This document shows positions 1 through 5,803 of a DNA stretch of 15,936 nucleotides, one piece after another. Source of the DNA: Candidatus Bathyarchaeota archaeon (GTDB lineage: Archaea; Thermoproteota; Bathyarchaeia; TCS64). The DNA lies in NCBI GenBank assembly GCA_014730055.1, contig WJIV01000137.1, forward strand, positions 1 through 15,936. Reading direction: 5' to 3'. The notes beneath the pieces are model-generated. The model worked only from the letters and a program-made list of their open reading frames with translations. It made no database searches and was not told the DNA's origin. Numbering within the stretch: position 1 is the first letter of the stretch; the number at the start of each line of letters is the position of its first letter. Position numbers and translations under genes: made by a program.

Positions 1-492
1 GGTTGGGTTTTAAGCAGAGTCCTCTGTGATCACCTCGGGATTAAAGATTTAGTAAGTCTTAAGGTGGAACACTGGGGTGTCACTGCAACACCTGATGGTT
101 CAGCTAGGATCAAATACGCCTTCGACATTGACCTTAGTGGAAGGAAAGTACTCATAGTTGATGATATTACCGATACCGGTCAGAGCATGGAACTGGCAGT
201 AGACTATGTTAAGCAGAAAACACCAGACGAAATTAAGACAGCGGCTCTTCGTCATATTGAAAATAGTGAATTTATACCAGATTATTTTGCTGAAGAGATA
301 AAATGGCGCTGGGTAATATTTCCCTGGAATTATACAGAGGATATGTGTAATATAATTCCCAAAGCCGCTGTTGGATCAAAGGACGCTAGTGAGATCAAGA
401 GGAATCTAAAAAATAGATTTGGGATAGAGCTAACCGAAGACCAAATAAAGAATATTCAAGCAGAAATTAGACGTCGTTCCAATGGTGATTGA
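1..492 (+). CDS. Phosphoribosyltransferase, hypoxanthine/xanthine type (COG2236-like), 5' partial
   Basis: This is the last 163 residues of a type I phosphoribosyltransferase. Such enzymes transfer phosphoribose from PRPP to a nucleobase, here probably a purine in salvage. The frame is open to base 1, so the true start lies outside the window; the GTG at 64 is only an internal valine codon. The visible part begins inside the motif usually read as RGGW(V)xxRxL (visible GWVLSRVL, residues 1-8). The PRPP-binding loop VLIVDDITDTGQSM is at visible residues 50-63, with the paired acidic residues and the DTG turn intact. Roughly the first 35-50 residues are missing. It ends in TGA directly against the GTG of the next gene, so the two are probably cotranscribed. 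The substrate cannot be fixed from the sequence; the fold assignment is secure. Confidence 0.85.
   Translation, partial: GWVLSRVLCDHLGIKDLVSLKVEHWGVTATPDGSARIKYAFDIDLSGRKVLIVDDITDTGQSMELAVDYVKQKTPDEIKTAALRHIENSEFIPDYFAEEIKWRWVIFPWNYTEDMCNIIPKAAVGSKDASEIKRNLKNRFGIELTEDQIKNIQAEIRRRSNGD
484..489 (+). promoter_or_regulatory. Shine-Dalgarno-like site for the 94-residue downstream protein
   Basis: GGTGAT matches the 3' half of the archaeal Shine-Dalgarno consensus (complement of AUCACC at the 16S rRNA 3' end) and ends three bases before the GTG at 493, a register equivalent to usual GGAGG spacing. It lies inside the last codons of the phosphoribosyltransferase gene. It supports GTG 493 as the start and translation from a shared message. 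Confidence 0.5.
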
Positions 493-777
493 GTGGATAC
501 TATAAAGTCCCTTATTGAAGAAAATAGAACCCAAATTAAACGGCTAACGGATGGAGCACTGGTTCATTTAGGCTATTATGACTTCGATGTCTCCGTAACA
601 AATAGAAAAGGGGTTGATATCTTCGATCCGGATGCAGCACTATATTCTTTAAAAGTCGATACAAGTAAACCTCTATCTGAAGAGGATATCTCGTTTATTA
701 ACAAGAATCTAATCAATTCAAAATATACAGTAAAAAGAATTTACCAAGAAGGCAACCGTTTACTTCTTTTAATATAG
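493..777 (+). CDS. Small conserved-looking protein of unknown function (94 aa)
   Basis: I do not recognise this family. The GTG start follows the TGA of the phosphoribosyltransferase with no intervening base and has a GGTGAT ribosome-binding site. The protein has a charged helical N-terminus (about residues 1-20), then what reads as alternating beta strands and turns (LVHLGYYDFDVSV, residues 23-35; DAALYSLKVD, residues 47-56), a helix around residues 61-72, and a last hydrophobic strand (NRLLLLI, residues 88-94). There are no cysteines, no signal peptide and no membrane segment, so it is a small soluble alpha/beta protein. The tight coupling suggests a role linked to purine salvage or to the transferase itself, but that is inference from position only. 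A 78-base gap with a promoter follows, so the operon probably ends here. Confidence 0.7.
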   Translation: MDTIKSLIEENRTQIKRLTDGALVHLGYYDFDVSVTNRKGVDIFDPDAALYSLKVDTSKPLSEEDISFINKNLINSKYTVKRIYQEGNRLLLLI

Positions 778-811
778 ATCCTTGTTGATTTAAAATAAGC
801 CTCTTCAAGGG

Positions 812-821
812 GATCATGATC
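812..821. repeat. 10-bp perfect palindrome upstream of the AbgB-like gene
   Basis: GATCATGATC is its own reverse complement. It sits 9 bases upstream of the probable TATA element at 830-837. The position would suit a regulator binding site near the B-recognition region, but a 10-bp palindrome can easily arise by chance. Confidence 0.2.
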
Positions 822-829
822 GTTACCTG

Positions 830-837
830 CATATACT
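830..837 (+). promoter_or_regulatory. Probable TATA box for the AbgB-like gene
   Basis: CATATACT is centred about 31 bases upstream of the ATG at 865, the distance expected for a leaderless or nearly leaderless archaeal transcript. No Shine-Dalgarno sequence precedes the start. An alternative AT-rich box (TTTAAAATA, 789-797) is about 70 bases upstream and would give a leader of roughly 45 bases. Confidence 0.4.
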
Positions 838-864
838 ACTTCAGAGTACTTTGTATTGTTTAAA

Positions 865-2298
865 ATGTTCAAAGGTAAGAAAGTTGCATTAGACTGGATT
901 GAAGAAAATCAAGAGATGATCCTCGATATTCATCAAAAAATCTGGGAACTTGCAGAAGTAGGGCTCCAGGAGGTAGAAACTGCCAATATTCTAATCGAGA
1001 GATTGGAGAAAGAAGGATTTAAGGTTGAAAAAGAAGTCGCCGGAATGCCATCCGCTTTTATAGCTATTTATGGACAGGGCAAACCCGTGATTGGAATAAT
1101 GGGGGAATTGGATGCCCTCCCTGGAATTAGTCAGAAGCCTCTACCATACAGAGAGCCATTAAAAGAAGGTGGTGCAGGTCATGGTTGTGGCCACAATGGG
1201 TATGCTACTACTGCCCTCGCAGGTGGGATCGCAGTAAAGAGAGCTATGGAAGAAAACTATGTTAAGGGAACTGTAAAAGTATTCGGCTGTCCCGCAGAGG
1301 AGACTTTAGTGGGTAAGGTGTTTATGGTCAAAGAAGGTGCTTTTAATGGTGTTGATGCCTGCCTAGGTCATCATCCTAGCAGTTTTAATGGCGTTAGTTT
1401 ACGGAGCGGAAACGCCATGAATAGCGTTAAGTTTGAGTTCTTTGGTGAAGCTAGTCATGCTGCGGGTAGCCCAGAGATGGGTGTGTCAGCAATGGATGCA
1501 GTAGAGCTCATGAATATAGGTGTAAATTATATGCGGGAACATGTTGTACAAGAAACTCGTATTCATTATGTAGTGGAGGATGGTGGACATGAGCCTAACG
1601 TAGTGCCACCCTATGCAAGAAGCTGGTATTATGTGCGAGCTCCTGAACGTGAATTAGTTGAGATGTATTATAATAAAATCCTTGATATTGCAGATGGAGC
1701 TGATAAGATGGTTGGAACTACTCACAGTGTCAGTTTCTTATCAGGGGTCCACAACGGGATGGAGAATAGGGTCTTGGGAGACATTGCTATAGATAATATG
1801 AGGCTTGTTGGTGCCCCTGAATACGATGAGGAGGAGGAACAATTCGCAGCAGAAATGGCTAAAACTATACCGAGGGAAAAAAAGAAGATAGCTCTTATGA
1901 AAAGTCATCTTCCAGATGCCATGGAACTAATGGATGTAAACCTGAATACACGAATATACGACCCAGTAGGTCAGGGAACTAAAGGAGGTGGTAGTAGCGA
2001 TGTAGCCGACGTGGCTTGGAATGTTCCAACTGTTCAGTTCAGAACAGTTTACACTATAGTTGGTGCACCAGGACATAGTTGGCAAAATGTCGCATCGAAT
2101 GGTATGAGTATAGGCCATAAATCCACTATATTTGCTAGCAAAGTAATGGCAGGATCAGTTATTGATCTTATGCATAATAGCCAGATTCTTAAGAGAGTAA
2201 AAGATGAATGGGCTAAACAAATGACAGGAAGAGAGTATAAATCGCCCCTACCAGAAGACGCTAAACCACCACTAAATCAACTGAAAAGGTCCCACTAA
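865..2298 (+). CDS. M20-family amidohydrolase, AbgB-like
   Basis: This is a metal-dependent amidohydrolase of the M20D group, closest in features to AbgB, a subunit of the bacterial p-aminobenzoyl-glutamate hydrolase; its length (477 aa) matches that branch. It probably hydrolyses an N-acyl amino acid or peptide-like amide in the cytoplasm. Counted from a possible TTG at 856, the motifs are GELDALPG (83-90), GHGCGHN (108-114, with Cys111 and His113), PAEE (146-149), the His pair at 172-173, the dimerisation-domain SHAAG (200-204) and the C-terminal GHSW (406-409). An AbgB-like acidic stretch is at 323-328. There is no signal peptide. I prefer ATG 865 over TTG 856 because the TATA-like box is 31 bases upstream of it and no Shine-Dalgarno helps either start. 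The M24 gene follows 87 bases downstream on the same strand. The exact substrate is unknown. Confidence 0.85.
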   Translation: MFKGKKVALDWIEENQEMILDIHQKIWELAEVGLQEVETANILIERLEKEGFKVEKEVAGMPSAFIAIYGQGKPVIGIMGELDALPGISQKPLPYREPLKEGGAGHGCGHNGYATTALAGGIAVKRAMEENYVKGTVKVFGCPAEETLVGKVFMVKEGAFNGVDACLGHHPSSFNGVSLRSGNAMNSVKFEFFGEASHAAGSPEMGVSAMDAVELMNIGVNYMREHVVQETRIHYVVEDGGHEPNVVPPYARSWYYVRAPERELVEMYYNKILDIADGADKMVGTTHSVSFLSGVHNGMENRVLGDIAIDNMRLVGAPEYDEEEEQFAAEMAKTIPREKKKIALMKSHLPDAMELMDVNLNTRIYDPVGQGTKGGGSSDVADVAWNVPTVQFRTVYTIVGAPGHSWQNVASNGMSIGHKSTIFASKVMAGSVIDLMHNSQILKRVKDEWAKQMTGREYKSPLPEDAKPPLNQLKRSH

Positions 2299-2345
2299 AC
2301 TTTTATAAAAAAATTTATGCTGATAAATTCTCCAATTTGCGGTGG

Positions 2346-2352
2346 TATTATA
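2346..2352 (+). promoter_or_regulatory. Possible TATA box for the M24 gene
   Basis: TATTATA is centred about 37 bases upstream of ATG 2386, which would give a leader of about 10 bases. A second AT-rich run (2301-2317, containing TTTATAAAA) directly follows the abgB-like stop codon and may be a T-rich termination region or an upstream promoter. No Shine-Dalgarno sequence is visible. Confidence 0.3.
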
Positions 2353-2385
2353 GCTATGATCTAGTTCTTATTTTGTGTATTTGAG

Positions 2386-3582
2386 ATGACTAGATACAAG
2401 ATAAGTTGGAAGGAATATGAACGAAGGATTGAGGTTCTTCGTGAACATATGCAAGAGGAAGAATTTGATGCATATTTTGTCACTAGTGGTGTAGGTATCT
2501 TTTATTTCAGTAATTTCTACCATATGGTTACAGAAAGACCTGCGGCTTTGTTAATAGAACCTGATGGTAAGCCGATTTTTATGGGTCCTTTACTTGAAGC
2601 AGACCATTTACGTGAGCAGACATCAATAATTGGTGACTGCTATACCTACCTAGATTATCCCGGCGAGACTCACCCAATGCATAGTTTCGCAGGTTGGCTG
2701 AGTGAGTTAGGGTATGAGAGGGCAAAGATCGGTACAGATAATCCAAGCGGTGCGGGTGGAACTATGGGGTATATCGGAGATCCTTTAAATGAGATTCTAG
2801 ATGAGGCTGAATTTGTTAAAGATGCCCAGTTCATATGGGATATGAGATTAATCAAAAGCGATGAAGAGGTTAAATTGATTAAGGAGTCAGCTAAATGGGG
2901 TAATTTAGCTCATCAATATCTTCAGGAATATACCGTACCTGGAATATGGGACCTTGAAGTAAGCCTAATGGCTACTCTGGATGCAACTAGCGCTATGAAA
3001 AGAACACTAGGACCTGAATATATAACTATTAAAGGCACACGTGCAGCAAGTGCAGGATTCAGAGGTCAAGTAGGCTGGAAAAGCGCTATGCCACACAGCA
3101 TAAGTATTAACAGGTACATCCAAGAAGGTGATGTTTTAGTAACAGGAGCTGGAGCAGATGTCGGAGGCTATGGCTCCGAGTTGGAACGCACAATGATAGT
3201 AGGAAAGCCCAATGCAAAACAGGAGAAGCTATTCAATGTCATGGTGAGAGCTCAAGATGCTGCTGTTGATGCACTTAAACCAGGTAACACATGTGCTGAT
3301 GTAGATAAAGCAGCAAACAAAGTGTTCAAAGAGGCAGGATACTGGGATCTCGTAAGACATCATACAGGACATGGTATTGGGGTCCAGGGTCACGAACCGC
3401 CGTACCTGGATCAAGGTAATGACGAAGAACTCCAACCAGGGATGGTCGTGAGTATTGAACCAGGGATTTACGAGTTAGGAGTTGCTGGGTTCAGACATAG
3501 TGATACTCTACTTTTAAATGAGGATGGATGTGAGTGGCTTACTTACTACCCGAGGGACATAGAATCCCTTACCATCTATTAG
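2386..3582 (+). CDS. M24-fold hydrolase with a creatinase-like, metal-ligand-poor active site
   Basis: The 398-residue protein has the creatinase N-terminal domain (about 1-150) followed by the pita-bread M24 domain (about 160-398), as in Xaa-Pro aminopeptidases. However, three of the five M24 metal ligands appear replaced. The first Asp aligns with Gly254, the second Asp with Glu265 (SELERT, 264-269), and the last Glu with Ser372. His329 (GHGIG) and Glu358 (SIEPG) remain. The LERT motif, His237 (MPHS) and His371 (FRHSD) match positions of the metal-free catalytic pocket of bacterial creatinase. The fold is secure. My inference is a metal-independent C-N hydrolase of the creatinase or ectoine-hydrolase (DoeA) kind rather than an aminopeptidase. 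The start ATG 2386 gives a normal N-terminus. Its stop codon is one base from that of the convergent alpha/beta hydrolase gene. The upstream neighbour is an M20 amidohydrolase, which fits breakdown of small amides. Confidence 0.8.
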   Translation: MTRYKISWKEYERRIEVLREHMQEEEFDAYFVTSGVGIFYFSNFYHMVTERPAALLIEPDGKPIFMGPLLEADHLREQTSIIGDCYTYLDYPGETHPMHSFAGWLSELGYERAKIGTDNPSGAGGTMGYIGDPLNEILDEAEFVKDAQFIWDMRLIKSDEEVKLIKESAKWGNLAHQYLQEYTVPGIWDLEVSLMATLDATSAMKRTLGPEYITIKGTRAASAGFRGQVGWKSAMPHSISINRYIQEGDVLVTGAGADVGGYGSELERTMIVGKPNAKQEKLFNVMVRAQDAAVDALKPGNTCADVDKAANKVFKEAGYWDLVRHHTGHGIGVQGHEPPYLDQGNDEELQPGMVVSIEPGIYELGVAGFRHSDTLLLNEDGCEWLTYYPRDIESLTIY

Positions 3583-3583
3583 T

Positions 3584-4342
3584 CTAAAGCTGTTCCTTGA
3601 GCCATTCAAGAACATGATTCATTAATTGATATCTATGTTCACTAAATCCATGATCTGCATGCTCAACCTCGATATACACCTTAGGTTCGTTAGCTTCTTC
3701 AAAGAGCTCTCTACAACTCTTGGGTGAAGTGACTTGATCATTTGAGCCTACGATAATCATAACTGGTCTATTGACTTTTTTGATGTTGTCTTTTGGATTA
3801 AGTTCTTTTCTTGCCTTTTTCATTCCAATCCTCAAGGATTCCTCATTTAATCCCTTGAGTTTTCCTTCTGCCATATGTAGAAATATTGGGACCATCGTAT
3901 CGATAGTTTCTTCCCTTATCCACAGTGACAGATCAGCAGCTGGAGAAACTAATACTCCCGTCTTTAGCTTCTCGTCTTCTGCTAACCGCTTGGTAAGGGG
4001 CAATGCACCCATACTATGACTTATTAAACCAATCCTCTCGGGATTTACATAAGGTAGTCTTTTAAGATATGAAATCGCATCTATGGTGCTTGGATCCAGA
4101 TTTGAAAAGCTCCAATTCCCAGCACTTCCCCAACCCCCTTTATAGAAAAAAATTAACGTGACATAACCATTAAACGCTAATTCTTCTGCTAGGTCCATAT
4201 TCTTCGTATCTCCTGGATATCCATGACAAATAGCTATTGTAGGATGCGCACCATTATTGTTAGGTAAATATATTCTGCCCTTGAGACAGTCTTTTCCGCT
4301 TGGAATATTTACATTTTTGACCATTATTTCATCCATTTTCAC
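3584..4342 (-). CDS. Alpha/beta hydrolase (acylaminoacyl-peptidase/esterase-like)
   Basis: A 252-residue single-domain serine hydrolase of the alpha/beta fold, resembling the catalytic domain of S9-type dipeptidyl/acylaminoacyl peptidases and related esterases. The oxyanion-hole region is HGYPG (40-44), the nucleophile elbow is SHSMG (108-112, Ser110), and the acid and histidine are likely Asp202 (GSND) and His231 (ADHGF), completing the triad. A small lid region lies around 140-185. There is no signal peptide or beta-propeller, so it is cytoplasmic and shorter than true S9 peptidases. The GTG start at 4342 is supported by GGGAG at 4349-4353 with six bases of spacing; ATG 4336 is an alternative. 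It is divergent from nreA across 61 bases and convergent with the M24 gene. The substrate (ester or peptide) is not determinable. Confidence 0.82.
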   Translation of the reverse strand: MKMDEIMVKNVNIPSGKDCLKGRIYLPNNNGAHPTIAICHGYPGDTKNMDLAEELAFNGYVTLIFFYKGGWGSAGNWSFSNLDPSTIDAISYLKRLPYVNPERIGLISHSMGALPLTKRLAEDEKLKTGVLVSPAADLSLWIREETIDTMVPIFLHMAEGKLKGLNEESLRIGMKKARKELNPKDNIKKVNRPVMIIVGSNDQVTSPKSCRELFEEANEPKVYIEVEHADHGFSEHRYQLMNHVLEWLKEQL

Positions 4343-4348
4343 TTAACT

Positions 4349-4353
4349 CTCCC
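4349..4353 (-). promoter_or_regulatory. Shine-Dalgarno site deciding the GTG start of the alpha/beta hydrolase
   Basis: Read on the minus strand this is GGGAG, followed by six bases and then GTG at 4342. The spacing is good for GTG 4342 and long (12 bases) for the in-frame ATG at 4336, so GTG is preferred. Confidence 0.45.
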
Positions 4354-4368
4354 TCTATTCTCTGACCT

Positions 4369-4380
4369 TAATTATTTTTA
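4369..4380. promoter_or_regulatory. AT-rich element that can serve as a TATA box in both directions
   Basis: The plus-strand box TTATTTTTA (4372-4380) is centred 28 bases before the nreA ATG, ideal for a leaderless transcript. The same stretch read on the minus strand (TAAAAATAATTAA) is centred about 32 bases before the GTG of the alpha/beta hydrolase. Only 61 bases separate the two starts, so one TBP site may serve both genes, or the two promoters compete. The same nonamer TTATTTTTA recurs at 14220-14228 before the M50 protease gene. Confidence 0.45.
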
Positions 4381-4403
4381 ACACCATTGCACTAGTACTA
4401 CTG

Positions 4404-5750
4404 ATGGGTAAGCAAATCACTACTAAGTTTAAGGCAAAAAACAGGTGGATTAGGGATATGGTTCAATCTGATCCCAATATCGCCTCAGGTCTTGATATTA
4501 CTAAGGATATGCTCAGACTTCAAGCTCCAAGCCAGAGTTTATGTAGTGTATGCAAGGGTGGTAAGATGCTTTGTGGTAAAACAAGCTGCCCTATAATGGC
4601 ACGATTAGGAGCCTTTACTGAGATGTTCCAAAGTGTAAAAAATACTGAGATTGATGGAAGTAGTCCTCCCAGTGTATTTGTAGGTAGATTTGGTTACCCA
4701 AATGTTCAGATAGGACCTCTTTCTCCAACCTACTATGGGGATACTCGGATATTGGATACACCAGAACAATGGTTCGGTAAGAGTATTGATGAGATCATAT
4801 ACTTTAGGAGCCAATTAATCCGTGGAATGACCCCAGTCAATGTAAAAAAGCCGTGGAAGGCGGGTAATCTCCTTGATAAGACTCGTGAACTTGCCTTGGC
4901 TGAGCACTATGTAGAAACAGAGATGAAGCTCACAAAGAAGCCCTCTAAAAGATTCTACCTTAGCGGGGATATACAGCCAATAGGTCCAACTGCCCCCCTT
5001 GAAAATGTTGATATCGGTTATATTAAGTGGAACCAGAAAATGGAGAAATATCATTATGACGGTGATCTAAAGGCCGCACCGGCTAGTATAAAGCTCTACG
5101 AAGATGGTTTGCCTCTTAGCAGTATAATGCGAGCATTTAGTATGGGAAGCTTTGGAATAGAGAAAAATAGAAAATTAGTTCCAACAAGATGGAGTATTAC
5201 AGCAGTAGATGACCTTCTTGGGAAATTCCTAACCAATAAGATAAAAGATTATCCACTTATCAACCACTTTGAAGTTTACGAATCAGATTACATAGGAAAC
5301 AGATTTGAAGTTTTACTTGTCCCAGATGCATGGGCTTATCAGGCATACGAAGCTTGGTACCCAAATACCCTTTGGAATCCTGACGAGGATAATGTAGCAA
5401 TAGTAGCAGACTGGGAACCATATGACGGTAGATCAAAATATGCTTCAATGGGAGGATGTTACTATAGTGGAAAGTTAGCTGTATTAGAGCACCTTGAAAA
5501 GGTTAGTCGCCAAGCTATGGTTTTTATCTTCCGTGAAGCTTACCCCGACTACATTCTACCTGTTGGTGTCTGGCAGGTACGAGAGAATGTTCGCAATGCT
5601 ATGAGGCAGGAGCCAAATAGATACGATACATTGGACAAAGCTCTAAAACGAGTAATGGATCGGCTTACTATACCATTGAAAAAATGGATTGAGACAGGAC
5701 CTCTACTAAGGCATATACTTACGCAAAAAAAGTTAACTGATTACTTTTAG
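4404..5750 (+). CDS. nreA: NreA-type archaeal DNA repair protein with C-terminal PIP box
   Basis: A 448-residue member of the archaeal Nre family, which is implicated in DNA-damage repair together with PCNA. Near the N-terminus is the family's four-cysteine, probably zinc-binding motif (Cys47, Cys50, Cys57, Cys62; CSVCKGG...LCGK..CPI). The central region carries long conserved Nre stretches such as FVGRFGYPNVQIGPLSP and GGCYYSGKLAVLEHLE. The protein ends exactly in QKKLTDYF (441-448), a textbook PCNA-interacting motif QxxLxx(Y)F. Length is in the normal range. The start ATG 4404 has a well-placed TATA box and no Shine-Dalgarno, so the message is probably leaderless. It is divergent from the alpha/beta hydrolase and precedes pheS by 53 bases with a separate promoter. 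Family identity is firm; the biochemical activity of Nre proteins is not settled. Confidence 0.92.
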   Translation: MGKQITTKFKAKNRWIRDMVQSDPNIASGLDITKDMLRLQAPSQSLCSVCKGGKMLCGKTSCPIMARLGAFTEMFQSVKNTEIDGSSPPSVFVGRFGYPNVQIGPLSPTYYGDTRILDTPEQWFGKSIDEIIYFRSQLIRGMTPVNVKKPWKAGNLLDKTRELALAEHYVETEMKLTKKPSKRFYLSGDIQPIGPTAPLENVDIGYIKWNQKMEKYHYDGDLKAAPASIKLYEDGLPLSSIMRAFSMGSFGIEKNRKLVPTRWSITAVDDLLGKFLTNKIKDYPLINHFEVYESDYIGNRFEVLLVPDAWAYQAYEAWYPNTLWNPDEDNVAIVADWEPYDGRSKYASMGGCYYSGKLAVLEHLEKVSRQAMVFIFREAYPDYILPVGVWQVRENVRNAMRQEPNRYDTLDKALKRVMDRLTIPLKKWIETGPLLRHILTQKKLTDYF

Positions 5751-5775
5751 AATACAGATAGATGTTCTATAGAGT

Positions 5776-5791
5776 ATAGTTTTAAAACTAT
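5776..5791. promoter_or_regulatory. 16-bp perfect palindrome overlapping the pheS TATA region
   Basis: ATAGTTTTAAAACTAT is a perfect self-complementary sequence in the 53-base gap before pheS, and its centre TTTTAAAA is TATA-like. If this is the TATA box (centre about 5783), transcription would start near 5810, downstream of the ATG at 5804. That argues for the pheS start at 5825. A repressor or TBP-competitor site is possible but inferred only from symmetry. Confidence 0.45.
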
Positions 5792-5803
5792 GGTCCTCGC
5801 CAT

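Noticed and set aside
64..66. GTG as start of the phosphoribosyltransferase
   Set aside because: The frame is open upstream to base 1 and the upstream residues (GWVLSRVL) match the family, so this codon is internal.
3771..4019. Plus-strand 82-codon frame inside the alpha/beta hydrolase gene
   Set aside because: It is antisense to the catalytic region of a well-supported enzyme and its product has no family features.
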